Assembly: GCF_000714535.1 (NCBI RefSeq)
Contig: NZ_AUND01000023.1
Span: 248,001 to 312,000, forward strand
DNA from: Thioclava pacifica DSM 10166
GTDB lineage: Bacteria > Pseudomonadota > Alphaproteobacteria > Rhodobacterales > Rhodobacteraceae
Reading direction: 5' to 3'
DNA length: 64,000 nt
Made by a program: the position numbers and the translations under genes. The notes under the pieces are model-generated. The model saw only the letters and a program-made list of their open reading frames with translations. It was not told the DNA's origin and made no database searches. Below are positions 8,324 through 17,168 of the stretch, piece after piece. Within the stretch, counting starts at the first letter, position 1. The number at the start of each line of letters is the position of its first letter.

Positions 8324-9490
8324 TCAGGCGCTCTTGCGGGCGCGCATGGCCTCGGCGAAGCGGTCGAACAGGTAGTAGCTGTCCTGCGGGCCGGGGCTTG
8401 CCTCGGGGTGATACTGCACCGAGAAGACCGGGCGGTTTTCCATCGAGATCCCGCAATTCGAACCGTCGAAGAGCGAGATATGAGTCTCGGCGACGCCCTT
8501 GGGCAGGGTCTGGCTGTCGACCGCGAAGCCGTGGTTCATCGAGGTGATTTCGACCTTGCCGGTGGTGAGATCCTTCACCGGGTGGTTCGCGCCGTGATGA
8601 CCGTGATTCATCTTGATCGTCTTCGCACCCAGCGCCAGGGCCAGCATCTGGTGGCCGAGGCAGATGCCAAAGACCGGCAGTTCGGTTTCCAGAACACCCT
8701 TGATCATCGGAACGGCATATTCGCCGGTTGCCGCCGGGTCGCCCGGGCCGTTCGACAGGAACACGCCATCGGGGTTAAGCGCGAGTACTTCTTCGGCGGT
8801 CGCGGTCGCGGGCAGAACCGTCACGTCGCAGCCTGCCGAGGCGAGGCAGCGCAGGATGTTGCGCTTGGCGCCGAAGTCGATCGCGACGACCTTGAGATCA
8901 TTTCCCTCGGCCGATTTGTAGCCTTCGGGCCAGGCCCAGCGCATCTCGTCCCAGCGATAGCTCTGCGCGCAGGTCACGTCTTTGGCGAGGTCGAGCCCGA
9001 CAAGGCCTTTCCAATCGCGTGCCTTCTTCACCAGCGCCTCGATATCGAAGATGCCATCGGGATGGTGGGCGATCGCGACATGCGGCGCGCCCTGCTGCCG
9101 GATTGCGCGGGTCAGGCGACGGGTGTCGACACCGCCGATACCGATCCGGCCACGCTTTTCGAGCCACTCGACGAGGTTCTCGGTGGCGCGCCAGTTGGAG
9201 GGCTCGGTCGGATCCCATTTCACGATCATTCCGGCCGCGACGGGGTCGCCGGTCTCGTCGTCATCGGGGTTCACGCCGACATTGCCGACATGGGGGAAGG
9301 TGAAGGTCACGACCTGGCCTGCATAGGAAGGGTCGGTCATGATTTCCTGATAGCCGGTCATCGCGGTGTTGAAGACCAGTTCGGCCACCGTATCGCCGGT
9401 GGCGCCGAAACCCTTGCCGTAGAAGAGCTGTCCATCGGCGAGCGCGATCAGCGCGGTGGGCTTTTCCGATGCGGACTGGCTGGCAGGCAT
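8324..9490 (-). CDS. carA: Carbamoyl-phosphate synthase small (glutaminase) subunit
   Basis: A 388-residue class I glutamine amidotransferase subunit that releases ammonia from glutamine for the CarB large subunit, feeding arginine and pyrimidine synthesis. The N-terminal CPSase domain begins near residue 12 (ALIALADGQLFYGKGFG). The C-terminal amidotransferase domain has the nucleophile Cys in FGICLGHQ, and the catalytic His-Pro-Glu in QYHPEASPGP. Length is normal for CarA. carB is not adjacent, which is common in Rhodobacterales. A good promoter candidate precedes it at 9523-9551. Confidence 0.96.
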   Translation of the reverse strand: MPASQSASEKPTALIALADGQLFYGKGFGATGDTVAELVFNTAMTGYQEIMTDPSYAGQVVTFTFPHVGNVGVNPDDDETGDPVAAGMIVKWDPTEPSNWRATENLVEWLEKRGRIGIGGVDTRRLTRAIRQQGAPHVAIAHHPDGIFDIEALVKKARDWKGLVGLDLAKDVTCAQSYRWDEMRWAWPEGYKSAEGNDLKVVAIDFGAKRNILRCLASAGCDVTVLPATATAEEVLALNPDGVFLSNGPGDPAATGEYAVPMIKGVLETELPVFGICLGHQMLALALGAKTIKMNHGHHGANHPVKDLTTGKVEITSMNHGFAVDSQTLPKGVAETHISLFDGSNCGISMENRPVFSVQYHPEASPGPQDSYYLFDRFAEAMRARKSA

Positions 9491-9522
9491 GGCGCGACTC
9501 CCCCGAGGTCAAAATTCGCCGG

Positions 9523-9551
9523 AACCTAGACGGCTCTCGTTCGCGGGTCAA
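9523..9551 (-). promoter_or_regulatory. Probable carA promoter
   Basis: On the minus strand TTGACC (9551-9546) is followed after exactly 17 bases by TAGGTT (9528-9523), ending about 33 bases before the carA start codon. Close to the alphaproteobacterial housekeeping consensus. Confidence 0.5.
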
Positions 9552-9601
9552 GGCCCTGCGGCAGATTTGTCTTTTCCATATTTATCAATAACTTGCAAAC
9601 G

Positions 9602-9630
9602 TTGTGCGCGTTTCGCAATGCAGCTATTCT
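9602..9630 (+). promoter_or_regulatory. Possible promoter of the YqeY-type gene
   Basis: TTGTGC (9602-9607), 17-base spacer, TATTCT (9625-9630), about 33 bases before the ATG at 9664. It is back to back with the carA promoter. Confidence 0.35.
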
Positions 9631-9663
9631 GGCGCCTTGACGCAAGTAGGGACACGAGAACCG

Positions 9664-10128
9664 ATGGAAATGCGCGAAAAGATCGCCGCCGCGCTGAAAA
9701 CGGCGATGAAGGAAAAGGATCAGGAGCGGTTGTCGACGCTGCGACTGATCAATGCCGCCATCAAGGACCGCGAAATCGCGATGCGCTCGGAAGGCGATGG
9801 CGATGGCACCGTCGGCGATGCCGAGGTGCTCACGATCATGGGCAAGATGGTCAAGCAACGTCAGGAAAGCGCTCGCGCTTATGAAGAAGGTGGGCGGCTT
9901 GAACTTGCAGAGAAGGAACAGTCCGAAATCAAGGTGATCGAGGAGTTCCTGCCGCGCCAGCTGAGCGAGGAAGAGGTCAACGCGGCAATCGACGCCGCGA
10001 TCGCCAAGCTCGGCGCGAACTCGATCCGCGACATGGGCCGGGTGATGGGAGAGCTGAAGGGCCAGTATACCGGCCAGATGGACTTCTCGAAGGCCGGTCC
10101 GATGGTGAAGGACCGCCTCGCCTCCTGA
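9664..10128 (+). CDS. GatB/YqeY domain protein
   Basis: A 154-residue cytosolic protein matching the stand-alone YqeY family: REKIAAALKTAMKEKD and LSTLRLINAAIKDREIA near the start, then the helical tRNA-interaction-like domain with EEFLPRQLSEEEV and a conserved DMGRVMGELK. The domain is shared with the tail of GatB (Asp/Glu-tRNA amidotransferase), and free-standing members are thought to act in tRNA amidation or related RNA handling, though this is not settled. The start at 9664 is preferred over 9604 because family proteins begin right at MREKI. Confidence 0.9.
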   Translation: MEMREKIAAALKTAMKEKDQERLSTLRLINAAIKDREIAMRSEGDGDGTVGDAEVLTIMGKMVKQRQESARAYEEGGRLELAEKEQSEIKVIEEFLPRQLSEEEVNAAIDAAIAKLGANSIRDMGRVMGELKGQYTGQMDFSKAGPMVKDRLAS

Positions 10129-10171
10129 GCCATGGGCGGTACGCCGCCACGCCGCAGATGAATACGGAACA

Positions 10172-10198
10172 GCGCCCCCTCGGGGGCGTTTTTCTTTT
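10172..10198 (+). terminator. Intrinsic terminator after the YqeY gene
   Basis: CGCCCCC (10173-10179) and GGGGGCG (10182-10188) form a tight hairpin followed by TTTTTCTTTT. It sits 26 bases before the start of the next co-directional gene (10225). Confidence 0.75.
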
Positions 10199-10224
10199 CG
10201 CAACTCATGCGGAAAGGAGACGAC

Positions 10225-10407
10225 ATGAAAGCGCAATCGCAAGTTCAGCAGAAAGCTGCCGGGGCCGCGCTCGCGGCCAAGCGCGGGGAGGCCAAGGTCA
10301 AGGATCTGCAAGGTGCCTCGAAGGATATGTACGAGACGATGACCGAGGGCGAGCTCGAGGAAATGGCCGGGACGGCCCGCGAAGATCTGCCCGAACGCAA
10401 GAGCTGA
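10225..10407 (+). CDS. DUF3008 family small protein
   Basis: A 60-residue, highly charged soluble protein with the family hallmark QQKAAGAALAAKRGE near residue 7, followed by GASKDMYETMTEGELEEMA and a KS end. DUF3008 proteins are widespread small proteins of alphaproteobacteria without a known role. GGAAAGGAG is placed well before ATG 10225; the upstream in-frame ATG at 10207 overlaps that site and is unlikely. It follows a strong terminator, so it is either read through from the YqeY gene or has a promoter inside the hairpin region. Confidence 0.85.
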   Translation: MKAQSQVQQKAAGAALAAKRGEAKVKDLQGASKDMYETMTEGELEEMAGTAREDLPERKS

Positions 10408-10466
10408 ACTGGCCGGGCCCGGCCCGGGCTCTATAGTTTTCAGTGAGTAACGAGTGGAGGAGAGCG

Positions 10467-10889
10467 ATGCGTCGGGTTCGCGCACTTTCGGTTGGCCTGC
10501 CTGTGGCTGTTCTTTTGCTGACGGGCTGTGTGCCTTCGGCGGGGCCGGGCGATCTCAAGCGCAGCTATCCAGACCGGCAGCTCTTCCATTTCCATTCCAA
10601 TGTCGCGGGTGGGGAGATGAGTTACCTCTGCGCCCCCGGTGAGACTGCTGCGGCAACGAAGGCCCGCGCGGCCAAGGCGCATGGCGCTTACGAGGCCGAG
10701 ATCGGCAGCTACGGTGACACCTTCGCGCAGGAATTGGTGGGGGCATTGAAATCTGGGGCGGCTCCGAGCACCGCGACGCGCAAAGTCAATCGCGAGAGCG
10801 ATGCCTGGGCGCGCAAGGCGGCACTGAAGATCGAAGCGGAGTATCAATGCCTGCCGGTGGCAGCTCCCGGCGTCGGACTAGGAGGTTGA
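10467..10889 (+). CDS. Putative lipoprotein, function unknown
   Basis: A 140-residue exported protein. The N-terminus is a lipoprotein signal with basic start (MRRVR), hydrophobic stretch and lipobox LLTGC at about residues 18-22, so the mature form should be lipidated. The mature part contains two further Cys (SYLCAP and YQCLP), which may form a disulphide in the periplasm, and an Ala/Lys-rich middle. GGAGGAGA precedes ATG 10467. It converges on the DUF2244 gene with no gap. I do not recognise the family. Confidence 0.75.
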   Translation: MRRVRALSVGLPVAVLLLTGCVPSAGPGDLKRSYPDRQLFHFHSNVAGGEMSYLCAPGETAAATKARAAKAHGAYEAEIGSYGDTFAQELVGALKSGAAPSTATRKVNRESDAWARKAALKIEAEYQCLPVAAPGVGLGG

Positions 10890-11426
10890 TCAGGAGACGG
10901 CCGGCGCGCGCGCCACATCGAGCCGTGCCTGCAATTCGCGGTGAAGCTGGCGCCGCTCCTCGGGCGTCAGAAACGCGCCAATCTCGACTTCGCGGGTGCC
11001 TCCACGCAGTGTCAGGTAATCGGGAACTGGCCCTCCGGCCTTGTGTAGCTCGACACGAACCCAGTGGGGGTTGGCCTCCCAGTCGCGCGGTGGCTTGCCG
11101 GGGTCGTGGCGGATCAGGTGGAGTTCGGGCCCGCGGAAGCTGAGCACTTCGAGCACTTCGCCGGTCCGGTAACTATGCGAGATCGCCCACCAGACACCAG
11201 CCACGGCCAGCGCGATGAAGGGCAATAGCCACCATAATTCAACCCGCCCGAGCACCGCGAACAACGGCAGGCTGATCATCGCGACCGTTGCTACGATGAA
11301 GAAGACGAAACCCTTGCGCGGCAGCGAGCGATAGGGCCAGAGGTGCAGTTGATCGGCCGCCTGAGCCTCTCCCGACGCAGGGGGCGGCACTGGGTGACCT
11401 TTGGCATCTGTCCAGCGATAGGGCAT
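10890..11426 (-). CDS. DUF2244 domain membrane protein
   Basis: A 178-residue protein with two adjacent membrane spans (about residues 38-58 and 62-82) after a 37-residue cytosolic head, followed by a beta-rich domain (RTGEVLEVLSFRGPELHLIRHDPG, then NPHWVRVELHK and EVEIGAFLTPEER). This matches DUF2244, which in Rhodobacterales usually follows the cytochrome aa3 oxidase subunit I gene, as here. An auxiliary role in oxidase biogenesis or membrane function is a guess from that conserved neighbourhood. Confidence 0.85.
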   Translation of the reverse strand: MPYRWTDAKGHPVPPPASGEAQAADQLHLWPYRSLPRKGFVFFIVATVAMISLPLFAVLGRVELWWLLPFIALAVAGVWWAISHSYRTGEVLEVLSFRGPELHLIRHDPGKPPRDWEANPHWVRVELHKAGGPVPDYLTLRGGTREVEIGAFLTPEERRQLHRELQARLDVARAPAVS

Positions 11427-11443
11427 GTCGGGCTTCCTGTTGC

Positions 11444-11470
11444 AAACGGCCCCGGATCGCTCCGGGGCCG
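11444..11470 (-). terminator. Hairpin terminator after ctaD
   Basis: A 10-bp GC stem (CGGCCCCGGA at 11447-11456 with TCCGGGGCCG at 11461-11470) and a GCGA tetraloop on the minus strand, followed by TTTGC. It ends about 18 bases before the DUF2244 start codon, so read-through would set the level of that gene. Confidence 0.6.
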
Positions 11471-11496
11471 CTCTCGTTCTCAGGAGATGGAGATCG

Positions 11497-13170
11497 CTAG
11501 TGCGCGTGGGCGTGATCCCAATCCTCGCGCTTGGGGAGCTGCTCGAAAGTGTGCTCCGGCGGCGGGGAGGGCAGGGTCCACTCCAGCGTGTCGGCGTATT
11601 CGTTCCAGTAGTTGTTCTCGGTAACGCGCTTGCCCTTGAACAGGGTGTAGAACACGACGCCGATGAAGAACACGAAGCTGGCGAACGAGATGAACGCGCC
11701 GATCGAGCTGATGTAGTTCCAGGTGGCGAAAGCCTCCGGATAGTCGATATAGCGGCGCGGCATGCCCTGACGGCCCAGGAAGTGCTGCGGGAAAAAGATC
11801 AGGTTGGACCCGATGAACATCATCCAGAAGTGCAGCTTGCCCGCCCATTCAGGATACTGGCGACCCGACATCTTGCCGATCCAGAAGTAGATGCCCGCGA
11901 AGATCGCAAACACCGCCCCCAGCGACATCACGTAGTGGAAGTGCGCCACGACGTAGTAGGTGTCGTGATAGACACGGTCGAGCGGCGCCTGGCTCAGCAC
12001 CACGCCGGTCACGCCGCCGATGGTGAACAGGAACAGGAAGCCGATCGCCCAGAGCATCGGTGTCTTGAACTCGATCGAGCCGCCCCACATCGTCGCGATC
12101 CAGCTGAAGACCTTCACGCCCGTTGGTACCGCGATCACCATCGTCGCCACCATGAAGTAGCTTTGCTGGGTCAGCGACAGGCCCACGGTGTACATGTGGT
12201 GCGCCCAGACGACGAAGCCGAGCACGCCGATTGCCACCATCGCGTAGACCATCGGCAGATAGCCGAAGACCGGTTTGCGCGAGAAGGTCGCGATCACGTG
12301 GCTGATGATGCCGAAGCCGGGCAGGATGATGATGTAGACTTCCGGATGGCCGAAGAACCACAGGATGTGCTGATAGAGGATCGGATCACCGCCGCCCGAA
12401 GGGTCGAAGAAGGTGGTGCCGAAGTTGCGATCCATCAGCAGCATGGTGATCGCGCCCGCCAGAACCGGCAGCGAGAGCAGGATCAGCCAGGAAGTCACGA
12501 AGATCGACCAGGCGAACAGCGGCACCTTGTGCAGCGTCATGCCCGGTGCGCGCATGTTGAGGAAGGTCGTGATCATGTTGATCGCGCCGAGAATCGAGCT
12601 CGCGCCCGAGACGTGCACGGCGAAGATCGCGAGATCCATCGAGTAGCCTGCCTCGTTGGTCGAGAGCGGCGGGTACAGCACCCAGCCGACGCCCGAACCC
12701 GAGCCGCCACCGCCACCCGGGGCGAGCAGCGAGGCAATGCCGAGGCCCGTGCCTGCAACATAGAGCCAGTAGCTGAGGTTGTTCATCCGCGGGAAGGCCA
12801 TGTCCGGCGCGCCGATCTGAAGCGGCATGAAGTAATTGCCGAACCCCCCGAACAGCGCGGGAATCACCACGAAGAACATCATCAGGACGCCGTGATAGGT
12901 AATCATCACGTTCCAAAGATGCCCGTCGGGCGTACATTCCTCTGCCGCATTGGCGACGAAGCGCGCGCCTTCGGCGCACATGTATTGTACGCCCGGCTCC
13001 ATGAGCTCGAGGCGCATATATACGGTGAAGAGAACCGAGATCAGCCCTACAAAACCTGCCGTAAACAGGTAGAGGATCCCGATATCCTTGTGGTTGGTGG
13101 ACATGAACCAGCGCGTGAAAAATCCACGCTTGTCATGCGCACCCTCGCCGTGAACGGCTGCGTCCGCCAT
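11497..13170 (-). CDS. ctaD: Cytochrome c oxidase subunit I, aa3 type
   Basis: A 557-residue haem-copper oxidase catalytic subunit with twelve membrane helices. The low-spin haem and CuB ligands are visible: His in [12 protein letters not shown], the Cu-binding [16 protein letters not shown] (with the Glu and the Tyr of the cross-linked His-Tyr pair), the HH pair in [10 protein letters not shown], and [12 protein letters not shown] near the C-terminus for the haem-iron His ligands. The Glu in GHPEVY places it in the A1 class. It terminates quinol/cytochrome c respiration. Subunit II and III genes are not adjacent, the arrangement known in Rhodobacter and Paracoccus. Promoter candidate at 13233-13261. 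Confidence 0.97.
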   Translation of the reverse strand: MADAAVHGEGAHDKRGFFTRWFMSTNHKDIGILYLFTAGFVGLISVLFTVYMRLELMEPGVQYMCAEGARFVANAAEECTPDGHLWNVMITYHGVLMMFFVVIPALFGGFGNYFMPLQIGAPDMAFPRMNNLSYWLYVAGTGLGIASLLAPGGGGGSGSGVGWVLYPPLSTNEAGYSMDLAIFAVHVSGASSILGAINMITTFLNMRAPGMTLHKVPLFAWSIFVTSWLILLSLPVLAGAITMLLMDRNFGTTFFDPSGGGDPILYQHILWFFGHPEVYIIILPGFGIISHVIATFSRKPVFGYLPMVYAMVAIGVLGFVVWAHHMYTVGLSLTQQSYFMVATMVIAVPTGVKVFSWIATMWGGSIEFKTPMLWAIGFLFLFTIGGVTGVVLSQAPLDRVYHDTYYVVAHFHYVMSLGAVFAIFAGIYFWIGKMSGRQYPEWAGKLHFWMMFIGSNLIFFPQHFLGRQGMPRRYIDYPEAFATWNYISSIGAFISFASFVFFIGVVFYTLFKGKRVTENNYWNEYADTLEWTLPSPPPEHTFEQLPKREDWDHAHAH

Positions 13171-13232
13171 AGTGATCTCCCATTTCTCCCTACAGACCCG
13201 GGTCTCCCGTCCCGATTGGCCTGAACAGGCAA

Positions 13233-13261
13233 AGGTTAGGAGCGAATTTCCAGCAGGGCAA
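13233..13261 (-). promoter_or_regulatory. Possible ctaD promoter
   Basis: Minus strand TTGCCC (13261-13256), 17-base spacer, TAACCT (13238-13233), about 60 bases before the ctaD ATG. Confidence 0.4.
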
Positions 13262-13312
13262 GGATTTCACGCACGCGTCCGTGAAAAATTGTCGCAGCGG
13301 CGTGAGTTGGGG

Positions 13313-13603
13313 TCACGACCAAGCTTGCCACAGCATCGGCGCGAGGCGCAGCGCGGCTGTCATCGCGGCGAGCGTTCCGGTCAGCCAGAGCGCCAGAAGG
13401 TTGGCGGGCAGAATGACCCAGTAAAGTGGCTTCAGGACGCGAGCGCGCCGCGCCCGGGCGAAGTTGAGCGCGGCGATCAGGGCGGCGCAGGCGAAAAGCA
13501 GGGCAAGCTGTCCCTGCGCCACCGGAAGCGCGCGCAGCGGCATCGAAAGCGCCCAAGGCAACACGAGGTTGATCATCAGGAAGATCGCGCTTTCCCGGTG
13601 CAT
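13313..13603 (-). CDS. Small hydrophobic protein, unknown
   Basis: A 96-residue protein with three predicted membrane spans (about residues 5-25, 32-48 and 60-85), with a basic loop FARARRARVLK between spans two and three that should face the cytosol. AAGGA lies six bases before the ATG, and the gene sits between cytochrome c2 and ctaD on the same strand, just after the c2 terminator. It has no motif I recognise. The location suggests a respiratory or cytochrome-linked context, which is inference only. Confidence 0.65.
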   Translation of the reverse strand: MHRESAIFLMINLVLPWALSMPLRALPVAQGQLALLFACAALIAALNFARARRARVLKPLYWVILPANLLALWLTGTLAAMTAALRLAPMLWQAWS

Positions 13604-13619
13604 CGCAATCCTTTCGAAC

Positions 13620-13645
13620 GCAAAAGGCGGGCCGTCGGGCCCGCC
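13620..13645 (-). terminator. Intrinsic terminator after cytochrome c2 gene
   Basis: On the minus strand GGCGGGCCCGACGGCCCGCC folds into a hairpin followed by TTTTGCG. It ends some 17 bases before the start codon of the small hydrophobic protein gene (13603). Confidence 0.7.
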
Positions 13646-13671
13646 TCGATCTGTTCTCCGCAGCTTGCGGA

Positions 13672-14106
13672 TTACTTGTTGGCCGGGTTGTCCGGCGAAA
13701 CGTCCGCAGAGCCGAGATAGGCGGCGACATCCGCCTGATCCTTCTTCTGCTTGTAGCTCATGCCCGACTTCGCTTTGGGGTCGCCGGTCTTTTCCTCGAG
13801 GAATTTCGAGGGATCGGTGATGTATTCTGCGATCAACTCTTCGGTCCAGACCGCGCCGGTCGCGGCATATTCCTTGATGCCGTCTTTGTAGCTGAAGCCC
13901 TCTTCCGACGCGACCGGACGGCCGATGACGTTATAGAGGTTCGGGCCGACCTTGCCGCCCTTGAAGATCGCCGTCCCGTCCGGGGCAACAATCGAGTGGC
14001 AGGCCTTGCACTTCTTGAATTCTTTTTCGCCCTTGGCGGCGTCCTGCGCGAAGGCGGGAGCGGCCAGGGAGACTGCGGCGATCGTGGCAATCAGGCTGAG
14101 TTTCAT
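13672..14106 (-). CDS. cycA: Cytochrome c2 (class I cytochrome c)
   Basis: A 144-residue exported electron carrier. Residues 1-20 are a signal peptide ending in AFAQ. The haem site CKACH is near residue 33-37 of the precursor, and the sixth ligand Met is in KSGMSYKQ near residue 115, with long-insert features (KVGPNLYNVIGRPVA, ending GSADVSPDNPANK) typical of Rhodobacter c2 and Paracoccus c550. It shuttles electrons from the bc1 complex to oxidases, such as the aa3 oxidase encoded just downstream, and to photosynthetic or denitrification partners where present. Confidence 0.92.
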   Translation of the reverse strand: MKLSLIATIAAVSLAAPAFAQDAAKGEKEFKKCKACHSIVAPDGTAIFKGGKVGPNLYNVIGRPVASEEGFSYKDGIKEYAATGAVWTEELIAEYITDPSKFLEEKTGDPKAKSGMSYKQKKDQADVAAYLGSADVSPDNPANK

Positions 14107-14210
14107 CGCGTCCTCTTTGTTTTTGCGTTGGCGCAGGTCCTCCCGACCTCGCCTTCACGGGCAGTCACGCTGCCTTGAAAGGCGTTGTAACATGTGTGAA
14201 CGGGGAGTTG

Positions 14211-14888
14211 TCAGCAACTTTCTGTGTTTGTGCGTGAGGAATCGCCAAGTGTGCGGTCGAATGTCGCACGCAACGCAACGTCAAGGTCGACCATCGTCGC
14301 GGGAATGCCGAGATCGACCAGGCTGGTGACCCCGTGGTCACGGATTCCACAGGGCACGATTCCGCTGAAATGTTCGAGTTCGGGTTCGAGATTGATCGAG
14401 ATTCCGTGAAAGCTTACCCACTTGCGCAGCTTCACCCCTATCGCGGCGATTTTGTCCTCGCGCAGCGTTCCATCGGCCGCCTTGGGCTTGTCCGGTCGGG
14501 TCACCCAGACGCCGACGCGCCCGTCACGGATCTCCCCTTTCACATTGAACTCGGCCAGCGCCGCGATCACCCAATCCTCGAGCCTGCGCACGAAGCAGCG
14601 TACGTCACGCCCGCGCTTGTTGAGATCAAGCATGACATAGGCGATGCGCTGGCCCGGCCCGTGATAGGTGTATTGCCCGCCGCGCCCGGCCTCGTAGACC
14701 GGGAAACGGTCGGGATCGACGAGATCCTCGCGCTTGGCTGAGGTGCCCGCGGTGTAAAGCGGCGGATGTTCAAGGAGCCAGACCATTTCGTCAGCCTCGC
14801 CGGCGGCGATCTGCGCGACACGGTGCTCCATGAAGGCGAGCGCCTCCTCGTAAGGGACGGGGGTCTCGCTGATGCGCCATTCAACCAT
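14211..14888 (-). CDS. lipB: Octanoyl-[ACP]:protein N-octanoyltransferase
   Basis: A 225-residue enzyme that moves octanoate from acyl carrier protein to lipoyl domains, the first step of lipoate synthesis. The family pattern [12 protein letters not shown] is present near residue 65, followed by [21 protein letters not shown]. Later, [17 protein letters not shown] gives the catalytic Lys, and GIVPCGI the catalytic Cys. The start at 14888 is chosen because GGAGGTTAAGA precedes it; the ATGs at 14927 and 14924 lack such a site. Confidence 0.94.
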   Translation of the reverse strand: MVEWRISETPVPYEEALAFMEHRVAQIAAGEADEMVWLLEHPPLYTAGTSAKREDLVDPDRFPVYEAGRGGQYTYHGPGQRIAYVMLDLNKRGRDVRCFVRRLEDWVIAALAEFNVKGEIRDGRVGVWVTRPDKPKAADGTLREDKIAAIGVKLRKWVSFHGISINLEPELEHFSGIVPCGIRDHGVTSLVDLGIPATMVDLDVALRATFDRTLGDSSRTNTESC

Positions 14889-15089
14889 TCTTAACCTCCA
14901 GCGCGGGAATTCCTTACCCAACATCAATATTTCTTGCCCGCGATGCGACTTAGGGCGCAGACTTCACCCATTCGTGAGGTCGCCGCCACCGCACCGACCG
15001 TTTTCAGGGTCGGACCTATCGCGCAGTCGAAGAGTGGGAACTGCGGGGCGACAGGCAAAACCGGAAGATATTGATTGGAGGGTTCAGGG

Positions 15090-16763
15090 ATGAAACACAA
15101 GTTTCTGTTGACGGGGCTTGCCGTGCTTATGGTCACGGGCGGGCCTGGCGCGCCAGCGCTCGCGGGCGGGTCAGATATCGTAGGTGGCGTGATCGGCGGC
15201 ATCATCGGCGGCGCGATCGTGAACGAGGCGAATCGCAGCAACCAGCGCCGCACCACGACCACGCGCACCTATACCGCGCCGCGCGTGTCCTCGGCGCAGC
15301 GCGAGGCCAACCGCGAGGTACAGGTCGCGCTCAACCATTTCGGCTGGAATGTCGGAAGGCCAGATGGCTCGCTCGGGCCCAAATCGCGTGCCGGGATTTC
15401 GCAATATCAGGCCTTCATGGAATTCCCGATCACCGGGCAGCTCAATGATATGGAGCGTACCATCCTAACCACTGCCTATCAGAAGGCGATGTTGGGGGGC
15501 TCCGCAGTGACGCAGACGATCTCGACCCATCCGCAGGGCATGCGGGGACTGCTTCTCGAGACGCGGGCGCAGATGTTGGGCACTGGCGGAGCGACCTATG
15601 CGGGCGGCTCGATCGGGGGGCTGCCGCCGCAGATCTCCGAAGCGGTCTACGAGATCGCGCGCAGCTCCAACGTCGAGCCGCAGCAACTGATCGCGCGGTC
15701 GGGCTTCGTGCAGCTGGCGGATCTGAACAATGACGGGCGGACCGATTACCTGCTCGACACGTCGGTCCTTGGTCCGGGCTTCTGGTGCAATGACAAGAGC
15801 TGTGCGGTGCGGGTCTTCGCCTCGACCCCGAGCGGTTTCGCGCGCAACGACTTCCAAGCATATAACGCGACGCCGGCGATGTTCACCTGCCAGGCGGGCG
15901 CGTGCCAGATGACTGGCAGCGCCACCCCGACGGCGAGCCTGCCGCCCACGACGATGGCGGTGGCCCCGCAGCCGCAGCCACAGGCGCCTTCCTTTGGCAC
16001 GCAACTGGCCGCGCAACCGGCTCCAGCGATGCCGTCCTTCGCGGCGATGCCCGAACCGGTCCCGGTCTCGCTGGCCTCCTACTGCGCGAAGGTCGGGCTG
16101 GTGACATCTTCGAACGGGGGGTTCCTCACCGAGGCAAGCCTGACCGATCCGGAGCAGGCGCTGGGCGAGCAATTCTGCCTCGCGCGGGGCTATGCGATCG
16201 ACGAGGGCGAGGCGATGGCCGCGAAGATCACCGGATTCACCCCCGAGCAGATCGCGGCGCAATGCAGCGATTTCGGCGCGCTGCTTTCAGACGAGGTCGC
16301 GGCGGTAGGGTCCACCCCGCAGCCCGCGATGATCGAGAAGGTGAAGGGCTTCGTTGCCAGCTCGGGCATGAGCCCCGCTCAGCTATCGGGCACGGCCAAG
16401 GTCTGCCTTTCGGTCGGCTACCGCACCGATGACATGCCCGTTGCGCTGGGCTCGGCGCTCGTGCTCGGCGCGATCGGCGAGGGCGGCTATGACGAGCTTG
16501 TCGGCCATCACCTGATGCAGGGGATCGGTACCGAGGAACGGCCCGATCTGGCGCTGGGGTGGTACGAATCAGGGATCAAGGCCACGCCGGTCTTCGCACC
16601 GGGCCAGCCCGAGCGGAATAGCCTGATCCACAAGGCTGCGCTGATGATGAATGGCCGCGCCGATGCGAGCGCCGCCCCCAAGCCCGCCTCTGGTCCTGCC
16701 GCGGCTCTTTCGGGCTTTGCGTCCAAGGCCGCAGCGCTGATCGAGACCGCCGCGCCGCAATGA
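15090..16763 (+). CDS. Exported protein with peptidoglycan-binding domain
   Basis: A 557-residue secreted or periplasmic protein. A signal peptide ending near APALAGG is followed by a glycine-zipper segment (VGGVIGGIIGGAIV, about residues 32-45). Residues about 75-125 form a PG_binding_1-like domain (ALNHFGWNVGRPDGSLGPKS). The middle has an LNNDGRTDYLLDTS segment that resembles an FG-GAP/VCBS-type repeat, and two Cys-bearing stretches (FWCNDKSCAVRV, MFTCQAGACQM) consistent with disulphides. The rest is Ala/Pro-rich. GGAGGGTTCAGGG supports ATG 15090. Probable cell-envelope role; exact function unknown. Confidence 0.75.
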   Translation: MKHKFLLTGLAVLMVTGGPGAPALAGGSDIVGGVIGGIIGGAIVNEANRSNQRRTTTTRTYTAPRVSSAQREANREVQVALNHFGWNVGRPDGSLGPKSRAGISQYQAFMEFPITGQLNDMERTILTTAYQKAMLGGSAVTQTISTHPQGMRGLLLETRAQMLGTGGATYAGGSIGGLPPQISEAVYEIARSSNVEPQQLIARSGFVQLADLNNDGRTDYLLDTSVLGPGFWCNDKSCAVRVFASTPSGFARNDFQAYNATPAMFTCQAGACQMTGSATPTASLPPTTMAVAPQPQPQAPSFGTQLAAQPAPAMPSFAAMPEPVPVSLASYCAKVGLVTSSNGGFLTEASLTDPEQALGEQFCLARGYAIDEGEAMAAKITGFTPEQIAAQCSDFGALLSDEVAAVGSTPQPAMIEKVKGFVASSGMSPAQLSGTAKVCLSVGYRTDDMPVALGSALVLGAIGEGGYDELVGHHLMQGIGTEERPDLALGWYESGIKATPVFAPGQPERNSLIHKAALMMNGRADASAAPKPASGPAAALSGFASKAAALIETAAPQ

Positions 16764-16892
16764 GCATGGCACGCGGGCCGGGGAAACTCGGCCCGCGCTC
16801 ACACGGGGCGAAAAATTCGCGGCAATCCCGAAATACCCCCTTTTCTTCCCCCCGGCCTTTGGCTAATACGCGCCACACCAAGCCAAGACAGT

Positions 16893-16979
16893 GCGGTCGT
16901 GGCGGAATTGGTAGACGCGCAGCGTTGAGGTCGCTGTGGGGTAACTCCCGTGGAAGTTCGAGTCTTCTCGACCGCACCA
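16893..16979 (+). tRNA. tRNA-Leu (GAG)
   Basis: An 87-base cloverleaf with encoded CCA. The acceptor stem GCGGTCG pairs with CGACCGC, the discriminator is A (16976), and the anticodon arm is CAGCG-TTGAGGT-CGCTG, giving anticodon GAG. A long variable arm (GTGGGGTAACTCCC) is present, as expected for class II leucine tRNA, and the T arm contains GTTCGAGTC. TAATAC at 16864-16869 could be a -10 element, but the -35 is not clear. Confidence 0.97.
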
Positions 16980-16990
16980 TTCATCCGACA

Positions 16991-17024
16991 GAGCCCGGGC
17001 CAAGTGCCCGGGCTTTGTCGTTTT
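16991..17024 (+). terminator. Terminator of tRNA-Leu
   Basis: GCCCGGGC (16993-17000), loop CAAGT, GCCCGGGC (17006-17013), then TTTGTCGTTTT. It lies 14 bases after the tRNA 3' end. Confidence 0.75.
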
Positions 17025-17129
17025 CGTCCCCCCATCGCCATTCGGACGTGTTTGAAACAAATGCTCCCGAGTTTCGCGCCTTTATTAACCGCGTCTTGAA
17101 GAACCGCGCCCCAAAGTGGCTCCGGGTGA

Positions 17130-17154
17130 GCCTGCCACGAGGGCGGGCCTTTTT
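17130..17154 (+). terminator. Hairpin with T-run in the RTX gene leader
   Basis: GCCTGCC (17130-17136), loop ACGAG, GGCGGGC (17142-17148, one G-T pair), then CTTTTT. It ends 15 bases before the RTX start codon, so it could act as an attenuator or a terminator of a short leader transcript. Confidence 0.45.
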
Positions 17155-17168
17155 GGGGCTATCGGTGG

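Noticed and set aside
11425-13224. A long antisense open frame (599 codons) over ctaD
   Set aside because: It is the antisense of a fully recognised oxidase subunit, and its low-complexity, Arg/His/Asp-rich translation has no motif. The same holds for long antisense frames over carA, yidC, ettA and rimO.
17085-17099. A CtrA-like half match TTAA-N7-TTGA before the RTX gene
   Set aside because: Only one half is perfect, and the terminator-like hairpin lies between it and the gene, so it is too weak to claim.
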